The notes: generated from the sequence alone by a model not told the origin. A stretch of DNA of 64,000 bases from DATMNI01 sp035570275 (GCA_035570275.1 DATMNI010000028.1:1-64000); one strand, 5' to 3'; counted from the stretch's first letter, positions 46,404-56,008 are shown. Made by a program: numbers and translations.

Positions 46404-47540
46404 CTAATTCATTTCGTCGCCGTGCCCGGGATCCCAGATCGTAGCCTCGATTGTGCGCTCCTTCATCGGTTCCGGGGCCCAATAGTAGGCGGTCACGAGC
46501 TTGCCGTCTGCCCGCTCCACGGTGCGCGGATATCCGATGTCCCACGCGCGGGCGCCGCCGCGAAGCAGGATTTCTTTGCCCCATGTCTTGCCGCCGTCGG
46601 AGCTCAGGCGGGCTCGAATTTCGAACGGTGGGGAGCGATGGCCATAGGTAATGGCCAGGCGGCCGTCCTTCAGGCGGACCATGCCCGGCGGATTTCCACT
46701 GTGGTCTCCGGTGTCGGGCGCTGGCCGGCTCAGGTAATGCCAGCTCTTCCCGTCGTCGTGCGAATCGTAGGCTTCAATCCAGTTCGGGCCTTTGCGGTGT
46801 GAATCCTCGTGCCGCACCGTTGTGACGAGATCGGTCTTCGAAAGCCGGACGGTGGAAGGCATGATGGAGAATCCTTCTCCGGGATCCGGAGTGGTCCAGG
46901 CGATGAATTCCCAGTGGAGACCGCCGTCCTTGGTATACGCCATGAATGTGCGCCCCTCTCCCCCGGTTGCCTTGGCGGCGGTCAAGAAAACCATGGCGTC
47001 CCGTTGTCCATTCACGATGTAATCGGTTCGCGCCATGATGGCAGTCTGGCCGAGCATCGGAAAGTTGAAGGGCCCCTTCCATGTTTTGCCGCGATCATAG
47101 GAGTAGAAGAACCACGAACGTCCCTGTTGCCCATCGGTCATGCGGAAGGTCATGCAGAAGCCCGGCCGCAAGAAGTCGATGGGTTCGGCGAGATCGGACG
47201 ATTTGCCTCCTGGTTCGGATGCCGTGTACATCCCTTCGGGCGGCACGAGCGCCGGCGTGGGTTCGATTCTCCAAGTGTTGCCCCCGTCAAGGCTGCGTGC
47301 GAGATATGGCTCCTCTGGTTTGCTTCGCTCGTACGGATGGCGGTCTGGGCCAAGCCATTGATAGTATGCCGCGCTGAAGCCGACAACGATTTCGCTATCC
47401 CACGACCAGCTCCCATGATTTGCGGGCCATCCGCCGTAGCGGCCCGCCTGGCTGTAAACCGTGACGTGTTTAAACACCTTGGGCGGCTCGGCACCCAAGA
47501 AAACTCCCGCGCCAAGCGCCGCCAGCAGAAATCCTTTCAT
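46404..47540 (-). CDS. Secreted BNR/Asp-box sialidase-like protein
   Basis: 378 aa from ATG 47540 with a signal peptide (FLLAALGAGVFLGAEPP). A six-bladed sialidase-type propeller is indicated by five Asp-box motifs: SLDGGNTW, SYDRGKTW, TKDGGLHW, SHDDGKSW and SSDGGKTW. Candidates for the arginine triad are not unambiguous, so true sialidase activity is unproven; many Acidobacteriota and Planctomycetes relatives act on other glycans or are non-catalytic. It is intact although flanked on both sides by gene debris. Confidence 0.83.
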   Translation of the reverse strand: MKGFLLAALGAGVFLGAEPPKVFKHVTVYSQAGRYGGWPANHGSWSWDSEIVVGFSAAYYQWLGPDRHPYERSKPEEPYLARSLDGGNTWRIEPTPALVPPEGMYTASEPGGKSSDLAEPIDFLRPGFCMTFRMTDGQQGRSWFFYSYDRGKTWKGPFNFPMLGQTAIMARTDYIVNGQRDAMVFLTAAKATGGEGRTFMAYTKDGGLHWEFIAWTTPDPGEGFSIMPSTVRLSKTDLVTTVRHEDSHRKGPNWIEAYDSHDDGKSWHYLSRPAPDTGDHSGNPPGMVRLKDGRLAITYGHRSPPFEIRARLSSDGGKTWGKEILLRGGARAWDIGYPRTVERADGKLVTAYYWAPEPMKERTIEATIWDPGHGDEMN

Positions 47541-47639
47541 TTGCTTTTTTCCAATCCCTTCGTCATCCCTTCCTATGGTAATCCTTGAAACGATTGGTTC
47601 ACACAACACTCGGACGTCTGACTTCTATCTTGCCTCTTT

Positions 47640-48060
47640 TCTGGGGAATCGCCCACGGGTATGGACCTCAAAACCGCTGTCGTGGTCGCTCCGAGCGGCG
47701 TCTCCATTGCGGTTCAAAGGTGTCTCCGCTGTTGGGGGAAGAGGTGGAAAAACGAACTCAAATCGGTCTCGCCCAGACCCGGCGCTGCCTGGAGCGGATC
47801 AGCCGGCGATTGTGATCGGCGACAACGACCAGATGCAGGGGCAGGCGGCGAATCTCTTTCGCCACCTTCCTTCCCCTCCGCGGGGATCCGAGGGTTTCCG
47901 AGTCGCGGGTCATAGGACGAACCGCGGTCGTCGCGGGCAACACCGATCGGTTCGTCATCTTCGGCGCAGGCTACTTTGCTGGGACACCTGGTCGTGCGGC
48001 GCGGCAAACAAAATATTACGATGAAATCCATCGCCTCAAGAATCGAATGCGGTTGCAGCC
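47640..48060 (+). pseudogene. Decayed N-terminal domain resembling glycoside hydrolases
   Basis: Pieces in changing frames read TAVVVAPSGVSIAVQ, then PLLGEEVEKRTQIGLAQT, then PAIVIGDNDQMQGQAANLF, then RGSEGFRVAG, then RTAVVAGNTDRFVIFGAGY and HLVVRRGKQNITM. This order resembles the N-terminal alpha/beta domain that precedes catalytic barrels in alpha-glucuronidase/GH20-like enzymes. No catalytic domain follows. The assignment is from pattern memory and is tentative. Confidence 0.4.
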
Positions 48061-48128
48061 CGGCAAAGGCGGTGCCAAACGCCGTACCGGGAGTGGAGTA
48101 CTGGACGTAACCGGCAGCCCCACTCATC

Positions 48129-48400
48129 ATGGCGGCGGGCCTCGCAGTGGAGGCAACAGAGTTGTTTCGAATTTGGGCCCGGCGCCACCTTGGTAGAAAC
48201 TGGCGTGGGGAAATAACGATCAAGGTGGAACACCAATTGATCCGGTCCGGGCCGTACCGGCTTCTCCGGCACTCGATCTACACGGGTCTTCTAGCGATGT
48301 ATGTCGGCTTGGCTCTGGTCACAGGCGAGTGACTGGCGGTGATTGGCTTGGCCGTGGCCGCGTGCGCATACCGGCGCAAGATACGACTGGAAGAGGCGAT
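48129..48400 (+). pseudogene. Isoprenylcysteine methyltransferase (ICMT)-family remnant
   Basis: AAGLAVEATELFRIWARRHL, GEITIKVEHQLIRSGPYRLL and RHSIYTGLLAMYVGLALVTG match the membrane methyltransferase core (GPYRxxRHPxY type). A TGA at about 48330 interrupts the frame. The same frame then continues LAVIGLAVAACAYRRKIRLE before it ends abruptly at about 48400 against an oppositely oriented fragment. Confidence 0.7.
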
Positions 48401-48403
48401 CCT

Positions 48404-48622
48404 GCCGCCGGCGATCATTGCCTCCAGCACTCTGCCGTTGGCCTCATAGCTCACCCGGTGCAGCAGGTCTCCGCTTGCCCACACCTGCTGCAGGGCGAAC
48501 AGATCGCCGCCCTCATGGTGTACGCTGGTCACGCCATAGCGGACAAACTGTTTGGAAATGAATGCCAGCCCTTCGCGGTTGCGGTGCAGCGTCTGTTCCG
48601 CGGTATAGGCCGGCCGCTTACC
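48404..48622 (-). pseudogene. Internal fragment of a YtcJ-like amidohydrolase
   Basis: Leftward translation gives YTAEQTLHRNREGLAFISKQ, FVRYGVTSVHHEGGDLFALQ and GDLLHRVSYEANGRVLEAMI. This corresponds to a central part of metal-dependent amidohydrolases of the exoenzyme YtcJ type. Both ends are cut without start or stop; the left cut meets the ICMT remnant at about 48400. From 48623 to 48769 nothing is recognised. Confidence 0.7.
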
Positions 48623-48769
48623 GGCCCTGTTGAACGGGGTCCGCGCCCGGTCGGTAACCCGTCCGTTACGGTCACCGTTCGCGTCCCGGTCGTAGCTTTG
48701 CTGCCCGGAATGTCAAAGGAATTGAAGCCCGTTTGAGATTCCTGGGCAGCGGCCTTGGGCCCCCGCAAT

Positions 48770-50113
48770 TCACTTCCCAGGCACCACCACCACATCCTGG
48801 GCCACATACAACACCAGCGCAATCCTCCCCGACCCCTCCAACTGCCGGTACACCAACGCCGCGTCCCCGCCCTTTGCCTGATTGCTTCTCAGCGGCACGT
48901 CCACATTGCCCACCTTCAGGTGGACGTGTTCCAGCCGCCACCGAACCGCCTCGCCCGCGCCGCTCATCCCGCCGGCGGAACTTACCTGCCCCTCGGCGAT
49001 CGCCCCCACCTTGGCCAGCGTCGCGCCGTTCGCCTGAAGGTCGCTCGCCAGCATGAACGTCATCGGCCCCGCGCTGAAGTCCCCCACCGACACCAGCGGC
49101 GCCGCTGTCCCCTCCGCCAGCACCTTCCGAAACATCCCCGCTAGTTTCCGCGTGTGCGTCGTGAACCTGCGCACCACGAACTGCTCCAGCAGATGGTCTT
49201 CCGCCCTGCCGCCGAAACCCTCCAGCACGTTATGAAACAGCCGGAGCCACGGCCGCGACGTGTAGGGATAGTACAGCCTCGATACCTGGCTTGCCGCCGC
49301 GCCGCCGATCACGTCGGAATAGTCCGGTTGCCAGCGCCCGTTATCGCCCTTGCACACGAACGCCGTCCAGATCGAATACCACACTCGCGACCTGAAGCTT
49401 CCCGTGTCCTTGTAAAAATACCGCGGGTCCTGGTGAAAGACCGCCTGCAGGATCACATGGTGAATCATCACGCCGCTGATGTGGCTGGTATATCGCGCCC
49501 CTAACCGCTTCGCGTAGCCTTCCACCCCCTGCCCGAACTCCGGGTATTTGTTCTGCGCCTGCTGGATTCCCGCGTCGATCCCGGTGCCCAGCAGCGTCAC
49601 CGGATCCACCAGGGTCTTGAACCCGAGGTGGAACTTCTGCCCCGCCGTCAGCGGCGCCGCGTTCGGCTCGTACGTCACCAGAAAGTGCGGAAATACGCCC
49701 AGCACCCGCTGCTTCTCTTCCGACTTCAGTTGCTCCGCCGCCAGTTCCTTCGGCGGCGGTGTCACCTCGATCGTCGACGTCATCGGCGCCAGCTGCAGCA
49801 CCGCCGCCACCGGCGCCTGATTCAATACTCCCGCCGTCACGTTCGCGGTCCACACCGCGAATCCGCCCGCCGCGACCGTGACGTTAAAACTCCCCGCCGC
49901 CACCTCGCCGAAGTGGAACGCCCCCGCCTGGTCCGTTGTCGTCGTGCGCTGCTCCCCGCCGGCCGCCGTTTCCAGCGTGACGATCGCCCCCGCCACCGCC
50001 AGCCCCGCGCCGTCCTTCACCGTCCCGTCGACGGCCACCGCCGCCGCCGTCTGCGCCGGAGCCCATCCCGCCACCAGCGCCGTCAAAACCGCACCCCAGA
50101 CAAGTAAGCGCAT
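48770..50113 (-). CDS. Secreted protein with N-terminal carboxypeptidase-regulatory domain
   Basis: 447 aa from ATG 50113 (ATG 50131 possible). Signal peptide ends near GWAPAQT. A CarboxypepD_reg-like sandwich (about 30-115: VDGTVKDGAGLAVAGAIVTL, AGAFHFGEVAAGSFNVTVA) is followed by an approximately 290-aa domain of unknown function (VLGVFPHFLVTYEPNAAPLT, FHQDPRYFYKDTGSFRSRVW, LYYPYTSRPWLRLFHNVLEG). The last 90 residues are beta-rich and end QDVVVVPGK. Similar proteins are widespread in Acidobacteriota and may be outer-membrane or surface associated; function unknown. Confidence 0.8.
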   Translation of the reverse strand: MRLLVWGAVLTALVAGWAPAQTAAAVAVDGTVKDGAGLAVAGAIVTLETAAGGEQRTTTTDQAGAFHFGEVAAGSFNVTVAAGGFAVWTANVTAGVLNQAPVAAVLQLAPMTSTIEVTPPPKELAAEQLKSEEKQRVLGVFPHFLVTYEPNAAPLTAGQKFHLGFKTLVDPVTLLGTGIDAGIQQAQNKYPEFGQGVEGYAKRLGARYTSHISGVMIHHVILQAVFHQDPRYFYKDTGSFRSRVWYSIWTAFVCKGDNGRWQPDYSDVIGGAAASQVSRLYYPYTSRPWLRLFHNVLEGFGGRAEDHLLEQFVVRRFTTHTRKLAGMFRKVLAEGTAAPLVSVGDFSAGPMTFMLASDLQANGATLAKVGAIAEGQVSSAGGMSGAGEAVRWRLEHVHLKVGNVDVPLRSNQAKGGDAALVYRQLEGSGRIALVLYVAQDVVVVPGK

Positions 50114-51959
50114 CACGGCCACATTATCCACATTAGCTGTATTCTAAGCCCTTTCACAAAGGTCCGCGACCGACCCTTGCGGTCTTGAAGTGCCAGAGCA
50201 TCCTGGGACGGCTCGCTGTGAACGTGCTTAGGTATCGATGCGGTTCAATCTGCCGTAGACCGAAATACCTATACATGGCTGCCCAACGCTCGCCGGTTCT
50301 TATCGACGCGAGTAGTCCATTCGCTGCTCAGATCGAGATGCGAAGCCAGCGACCGGATGCCATACGTTAGATTATCTCGCACTCACCCTGCCAACACCGC
50401 TACTCTACTGTTGCCTGACGGCCTTGGAGCGAGATCGACTGCTCCGAGAGGCCCGGATTCAGGCCGAGAGCGCCGTTTTAGGGCGAGGATGATCTTGACG
50501 ATCCTCAATCCGCCGAACGGGTGCGATATCGTAAATCCAAACCCCTTCCGGCCGGAAAACAGCGCCCTTTTCGACCGCAAAACTTCTCCCCCAGGAAAGA
50601 GTGGGCCCCGCAATAGCAATCCATCATCCGCAGCCTAAGACAGCCAGCGGCTCATGAAATTCGCGCTCGTTCTAGGATCTAGGGCCGCAAATCGACAGAC
50701 AATGTGCGGAGGTGAAACTTGGCGTAACCACTACAAACCAACTTCAACCCACAGTCAAATGCCAAACCCCGAAAAGAAAGACTAGTAACTAAAGAGGCAA
50801 AGGCGGGACTGGTTCCTTGTCACGGAGACCGTTCGGTGAAACAATGGGCTAAATTCAAAACAAAACAACACAAGCAAAACCCACTTCCATCGAACTTCCG
50901 CGCTTTGGCGAAGACAGGAGGCCGGTTCAATTCGACCGCCTTGTGGCCGGTCTCGACCATCGCCATAAAATCAGGTGAGCCGGCACCATCGGCCCCGAGC
51001 CAAATCATTACTGCTCATCCCAATCTCCTCAATTCCATGGCGAACAATGTTGTTCGCCTGCATCCGGCCGGAATTCATCGGCTCTCCTTCGAACATGCGA
51101 GCCTGCGAAAGGCTGCCGCGCCAACCGGCACTGCCGAACTTGCTCGCTGTGCGGCGCAAGACCTCCGAGGACGGCAAAATGATGGTCGGCGCTGGCCATC
51201 CGTCGAACCCTCCACTTACGAGTCCGACCAATACGAGCAGTGAACGGAGTGCATTTCGTGGCCATCTCAAGTCGATGAGAACCGCGAAAGCTTCGATTGG
51301 ATCATCGTGTGCGTCAGGCGGACGCTACCGGCAGCGCCAATCAGAATAGCTTTAATACCGGACCCGGCGGTTCGTAGTAGGCGTAATTTTACCCGAAGGC
51401 CGTCGCTGGCGAGATTGCCAGGGCGGGTTTCCAAATCCCTCGCAACACCAAGGCATGCGCTTCCATCTTACCCAACGTGGCTTTGTCAGTCAGACGAAAC
51501 CCTGATCATCGCACTCTGGCGGGCCTGCAGACCTTGATGAATATTGGACCGGAGTCTGCGTCAGCCATCACGTTCCGGTCCAGGTCTGATGCTGCGACCA
51601 TGAAACTGTTGTGAACCGAAGCGTGCCCAACCTCATCAGCATATTTAAAAGCCGCGCTTCACCACTACAAATCCGGTGGGCCGCCCGGAAGTTGTTAATG
51701 AGTCCGCCGAGGAATGGCCAGAGGCGCCCAGGTACGAGACCTCAGCATTCCGGTCTCTAAAGCTATTCCCAAGACTTGGCCGCCGGCAACCTGTATCCCT
51801 GGCTCTGGATCACCTGGATCCGTTCTCACCGCGGCGTCTGCTCAGGACCACCCCGGGCTCGAAATGAACTGGTAGCTATGTACCTTTACTAAGCACCTGG
51901 GGTACAAACTTTGGGATATTTGGCCTCGCGTGCGACCCTTCGTGGATCGAAGAGTCTTT
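50114..51959. other. Long stretch without recognisable genes
   Basis: About 1.85 kb of moderate GC with only short, unconvincing frames. A minus-strand frame at 50971-51270 starts with a hydrophobic segment (ALRSLLVLVGLVSGG) but soon loses protein character and has no ribosome site. Considering its flanks it is probably decayed sequence. No RNA gene, repeat or IS end is evident. Confidence 0.55.
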
Positions 51960-52418
51960 ATGTTCTCGTTAAGTATTTGTCCAATCCGCACAACTGAGCC
52001 GTTTCGGTCGAGCGAAACCTCATCCATTAAAGCTCGCAATTAGGTAAATTCCGCGCCCATGGTTGAGCTTGAGCTTCTCTTGAGCCGTCGGGTCCGCAAC
52101 TGCAGAAGCATCAAACCCCTGGCCCTCATCTCGGACCGTAATTGAGATTTCTCCGTCTTTGCAAATTATGTTGACGTAGAGCGACTTGTGAGGATCCTGT
52201 CGATTGCTATGCCATGGATGATGGCGTTCGCTAGTGCCTCGCGGACCTGCAGTTTCGATATCTTCTTCTGCTCCGACGACCGCCTTCGATTTTTCGATGA
52301 ACGGCTTGTGGACCAAGACGAGTCGATCTACGAACGGCGAAATGGCCCTAATCTGACTTGGGAGGACCTCTTTTATCTCGGTCGCTGTGCAGGACATAGC
52401 GGACAAGATGTTCATCAT
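51960..52418 (-). pseudogene. RsbW-like ATP-binding anti-sigma factor, multiple frameshifts
   Basis: ISPFVDRLVLVHKPFIEKSK opens the fragment. REALANAIIHG (N-box, with its Asn) lies in a shifted frame, and NRQDPHKSLYVNIICKDGEI, VRDEGQGFDASAVADPTAQE and NHGRGIYLIASF return to the first. One more base shift leads to MDEVSLDRNGSVVRIGQ. The ATP-binding N, G1 (DEGQGF) and G2 (GRGIYL) elements are all still readable, so decay is recent. Three indels are needed to rebuild the frame, two of which compensate each other. Confidence 0.75.
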
Positions 52419-52630
52419 TGGGAAATTATCGCCGTTGCGACGTGGAAAAGTCGTGAATGACGCAATTGGCTAGCGGCTCGAATACGCTAGTGAGAAGTCA
52501 GCAGATGGCGACCAAAAGAACTGACATAACTCTCGCTATAGCATTATCGGGCTCGGCTATTGACAAAGTACCTTAAGGCGACTTTTTGGCTCTCGACCTG
52601 TGCTCTAATCTGCAGTTGGAGTCTGTTCGC

Positions 52631-53383
52631 CTATTCATCTTCGACATCATCCGCATCGAACGACCGTGTTGTTGCGTCTGGGCCGGAGGGATCGCGGAAC
52701 CGATATCCGACCCAGGGTTCTGTCAGAATGTATCGTGGATGAGTTGGATCGTCCTCGATCTTCTTGCGGAGCATCTTTATGTAGGACCTCAGGTACTCTG
52801 GCTCGTCGCCGTACTCGGGTCCCCAAATAGTTCGCAAAAGCTTTGCGTGTGTTAACGGAACATTCTGATGTTCCATCAGCAGGGCGAGTATCTCGAACTC
52901 CTTCGGTGCAAGGTGAATGTCTTTCCCAGCTTTCCGCAACGTCCGATGCTCCACGAGAAGTTCCCGTTCTCCAGCGCGGAGAACTGGAACCTGGGCTACT
53001 CCTTCGCCAATGGTTCGCCGACGAAGGGCGTGCAAGCGTGCTAGCAATTCGCGAAGGCAGAAGGGCTTAGTTAAGTAATCGTCAGCTCCCGTCTGCAGAG
53101 CGGCGACCTTATCGTCCTCGGCATCTCGTACAGTAAGCATTACAATGCCGGCATGTGGCGCGGCGGCGCGAATCCGGCGGCACGCCTCTAGCCCACCGAG
53201 GCCCGGCATATTGATGTCCAGTAACACGATGCCGACGGGGTGCTGCCGAACGTACTCCAGTGCCTCTTCCGCGTTTCGCGCCGCATCAACCTCGTACCCG
53301 CTGCTCTTGAGCGAAGCACGCAATCCTTGACGAAAGGTGGGGTCGTCGTCTACGACCAATATTTTATTTGACGACTGGGACAT
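52631..53383 (-). CDS. OmpR/PhoB-type response regulator
   Basis: 250 aa from ATG 53383. Receiver (1-120): LVVDDDPTFRQGLRASLKSS, phospho-Asp in IVLLDINMPGLGGLEACRRI, VMLTVRDAEDD and Lys in DYLTKPFCLRELLARL. The winged-helix effector (about 135-232) has IHLAPKEFEILALLMEHQNV, LRTIWGPEYGDEPEYLRSYI and KIEDDPTHPRYILTEPWVGY. KdpE-like. Its start overlaps the tail of a histidine-kinase remnant, so its original partner has been lost and activation must come from elsewhere, if at all. Confidence 0.93.
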   Translation of the reverse strand: MSQSSNKILVVDDDPTFRQGLRASLKSSGYEVDAARNAEEALEYVRQHPVGIVLLDINMPGLGGLEACRRIRAAAPHAGIVMLTVRDAEDDKVAALQTGADDYLTKPFCLRELLARLHALRRRTIGEGVAQVPVLRAGERELLVEHRTLRKAGKDIHLAPKEFEILALLMEHQNVPLTHAKLLRTIWGPEYGDEPEYLRSYIKMLRKKIEDDPTHPRYILTEPWVGYRFRDPSGPDATTRSFDADDVEDE

Positions 53384-53570
53384 GTTGGGTAACGTAAGCT
53401 GCGGCCGGTAGACTCAAAAACACAAACCGTTCCCGGGAGGGTGCTTTTGTCCAGAACAAGGCCTCCGCCATGCGCAACCGCGATTTGTCGCGCCACGTAT
53501 AGACATAATCCTGCTCCCGAGATCAGCTTCGTATGTTTAAGGTGACAGTCGCTTTTCTCCCGGGATGGCC
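53359..53570 (-). pseudogene. C-terminal stub of a sensor histidine kinase
   Basis: GAGLCLYVARQIAVAHGGGL (G2 box and following helix) and VLDKSTLPGTV survive. After a one-base shift the frame gives FVFLSLPAAAYVTQHVPVVK and a stop that overlaps the regulator start. Everything upstream, including the phospho-acceptor His, is missing. Confidence 0.75.
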
Positions 53571-53601
53571 AGTGGAGTTTGGATGTTTCGCCCAATGCGC
53601 C

Positions 53602-53970
53602 TTACCGAAGGGAGGTACTCTGAAAGGAGACAAGCTTGATCGATTGCCCTTGTTGCACATACACCGCAATCAGTCGAAAGTGCGAACGACTCTCCATTCC
53701 AGACCGTGAGCTGACCGCTTGGCACTCGGCCGTCAACAAAGCGGTTGACCCGTACATCCGCACCTCAGTCTGACTAAGTTCGATCGAATGAAACCGCAAC
53801 CCACCACTCCGCAGGTCTTGCAACACCTCCTGCTTATTCAGCACGGAACCATCGGGTCGCACAAGCATGTAATCGCCCGCGTACAGCCCTTCAAGGGCAG
53901 CGTAGTCCTGCTCCTTCAGTGCGCGATTGAAAATCTCCGCGTGGATGCTCAATATCTCCTCTGCCGTCAT
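53602..53970 (-). CDS. NTF2-like (SnoaL/DUF4440) small protein
   Basis: 122 aa from ATG 53970 with GGGAGGAAA upstream. The cone-shaped NTF2 fold is suggested by ILSIHAEIFNRALKEQDYAA, LEGLYAGDYMLVRPDGSVLN, KQEVLQDLRSGG and SHFRLIAVYVQQGQSIKLVS. Members bind small hydrophobic ligands or act as isomerases/hydrolases; the role here is unknown. Confidence 0.82.
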   Translation of the reverse strand: MTAEEILSIHAEIFNRALKEQDYAALEGLYAGDYMLVRPDGSVLNKQEVLQDLRSGGLRFHSIELSQTEVRMYGSTALLTAECQAVSSRSGMESRSHFRLIAVYVQQGQSIKLVSFQSTSLR

Positions 53971-54094
53971 GCGATTTCCTCCCGAACACCCGAATCGAAT
54001 CTCTGCCGGTTCAGGCTGACGGTGCTGCGTTGTGCCGTCGGTCGCTCCTGCTAAGCTGTTTGCGGCGGCCGCGCTGACGGTCGCCGCCTTGGGT

Positions 54095-54952
54095 TCAAGC
54101 TGCGACGAAGAAGCGTGCGGCCTCTTCGGCGAACTCTTCAGAAAACTGGAAGTGCGAGCCGTGCCCGGAATCCGGGTAGAGGATCAACCGGGCATTTGGT
54201 AGATGCTGCTGAAGGATGTAGGAATTGATGGTCGGCACCATGATGTCGTCCTTGCCGTTGACGACGAGCGTGCGCTGCTTGATCTTCTTCAAATCACCGT
54301 AGCGGTCCGTCGCGGGGATCGCACCCCATTTAGCAAGAGCGACGAGCTGGGCCTCGCCGACCTGGGGCTTCGCTTCTGGTTCGCGGTCCAGCTTTCGCGC
54401 GGCAATCCGCGTGAGCCAGGCCTTGCCCGCCGCGTAACTCGTCGGGCTCTTCGAAAAGAACAGGTCCAGCGTGCGTTCCTGCTCGGTGCTGTTCGGACGA
54501 TTGACGATTTCCATCACCTCGCGCGTAAATTCCTGCATGCCTTCGCCGCCCGACGGGCCGGTGCCTGCGAGGAGGATGCGCCGCACCAGGGCGGGCGCGT
54601 CAAGCACCACCTGTTGCGCGACCATGCCGCCGATCGAGAAACCGAACAGATCGATCTCCTTCAAGCCGAGCGCCTTGACGAGGGCGATGATGTCGGCCGC
54701 GGTAGCGGGGATCGAGTCCGGCATCTCGCCACCCGAACGACCGACACCCCGATAATCGACCAGGATCACGGGGCGGTCTTGCGCCAAGCGGTTGGTGTGG
54801 ATCGGATCGAAATTGTTCATAGTGCCGGTGAAATGCTGAAAGCACACCACCGGCGGGGCGCCTTCCTTGCCGAAATGCCGGTAGGCGAGGCTCACACCGC
54901 CGATATCCTGGAATTGGGTCGGGGAGGTTTCGTTGAGATTGACGTTCGGCAT
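54095..54952 (-). CDS. Alpha/beta hydrolase (haloperoxidase/esterase-like)
   Basis: 285 aa from ATG 54952 with AGGAGAAG upstream. Oxyanion region VVCFQHFTGTMNNFDPIHTN, nucleophile elbow DLFGFSIGGMVAQQVVL (Ser in GFSIG), acid in VVNGKDDIMVPTINSYIL and His in YPDSGHGSHFQFSEEFAEEA. Typical of carboxylesterase or perhydrolase-like enzymes. A paralogue lies next to it in the same direction, with the same SIGG/SLGG layout. Confidence 0.92.
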   Translation of the reverse strand: MPNVNLNETSPTQFQDIGGVSLAYRHFGKEGAPPVVCFQHFTGTMNNFDPIHTNRLAQDRPVILVDYRGVGRSGGEMPDSIPATAADIIALVKALGLKEIDLFGFSIGGMVAQQVVLDAPALVRRILLAGTGPSGGEGMQEFTREVMEIVNRPNSTEQERTLDLFFSKSPTSYAAGKAWLTRIAARKLDREPEAKPQVGEAQLVALAKWGAIPATDRYGDLKKIKQRTLVVNGKDDIMVPTINSYILQQHLPNARLILYPDSGHGSHFQFSEEFAEEAARFFVAA

Positions 54953-55171
54953 GGCTCTTCTCCTGTTATGTTGATTGCGTCTTCAAGTCACGTTCAGAAC
55001 TGCTCTAGGGTCAACCACTCCGGGTTAGCGGCAACATCTGGGCGTTGAAATGCGTCGACGAAGCCCTGCTCATTAGGGCCGACATTTGCACGGCGGAGTT
55101 TCGCGCCAGTAAGTGAAGCGATGAAGAGGTGGCTCTCGTCACCTGAACTGCAATCCACGCCGCCGCGCTTC
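54953..55171. other. Spacer holding a possible C-terminal gene remnant
   Basis: Leftward, the segment just before 54994 translates as GFVDAFQRPDVAANPEWLTL and stops. It looks like the end of a protein but has no beginning. It may be debris from a gene once located between the two hydrolases. Confidence 0.35.
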
Positions 55172-56008
55172 CTACCCACAGAGAAACTGCCTCGCATTTT
55201 CCAGGAAGTTCTCGGCATACTGCGAATATGCAGCGTGGTTCGCATCCGGGTACATGATGAGCTGAGCGTTTGGCAGATGCTCAGCCAGAATCAAAGCGTT
55301 GATGGGTGTCACTACGATGTCTTTGTTGCCGTGAACAATGAGCGTCGGATGTGTGATGCTTTTCAAGGTGGCGTAACGTCCGGTGGCTGGTATCGTTCCC
55401 CATTCCCTGATCGCCGCAAGCTGGGCGATTGCCGAGTCCCTGGACACAGGAAGATCACGATCATTTTTGCGAGACTCGACTCGCTTAATATATTCGCGTC
55501 CGGCAGCCTGACTGGCTTCGGAGGGAGAGAAGAACGCAGCCAACAAGAATGCCAACGGATCTGCTTGCTCTTCCGGCGATAGTTCAGTGAAGGTCATGCC
55601 CTCTCCGCCACGCGGACCTGTCCCCAAGAGAATCAGCCGCCCGATGAGTTGAGGATGCTCAAGCGCTAACTGCTGCCCAATCATCCCACCTAGGGAGAAG
55701 CCCACCACGTGAATCTGCCTCAAGCCAAGGGCTCGGCAGAAAGCAACGCAATGTTTCGTCATCTCCGCGACCGTGTGCGGAGTTTTCCCTCCGGAAGCGC
55801 CAACGCCTGCATTGTCAAAGAGAATCACCTCATGATCCGCAGCAAGGCTGTTGGGTACGTCCGGGTCCCAGCCGTCCATGTTGGAGTTGAAGTACCCCAG
55901 AAAGAGCAGCGGAATCGTGCCCGGTTTGCCGAATCTGCGGTAGGCGTAACGGATGCCACTGGCGTCAACAAACTGTGCGGGGACCGTTTCGTGTGTGTAA
56001 TTGCTCAT
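55172..56008 (-). CDS. Alpha/beta hydrolase, paralogue of the adjacent one
   Basis: 278 aa from ATG 56008 with GGAGGTC 11 bases upstream; a longer frame to 56068 lacks support. LLFLGYFNSNMDGWDPDVPN, HVVGFSLGGMIGQQLALEHP (Ser), LIVHGNKDIVVTPINALILA (Asp) and MYPDANHAAYSQYAENFLEN (His) give a full triad. Similar length and architecture to the neighbour suggest duplication followed by divergence. Substrate unknown. Confidence 0.92.
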   Translation of the reverse strand: MSNYTHETVPAQFVDASGIRYAYRRFGKPGTIPLLFLGYFNSNMDGWDPDVPNSLAADHEVILFDNAGVGASGGKTPHTVAEMTKHCVAFCRALGLRQIHVVGFSLGGMIGQQLALEHPQLIGRLILLGTGPRGGEGMTFTELSPEEQADPLAFLLAAFFSPSEASQAAGREYIKRVESRKNDRDLPVSRDSAIAQLAAIREWGTIPATGRYATLKSITHPTLIVHGNKDIVVTPINALILAEHLPNAQLIMYPDANHAAYSQYAENFLENARQFLCG

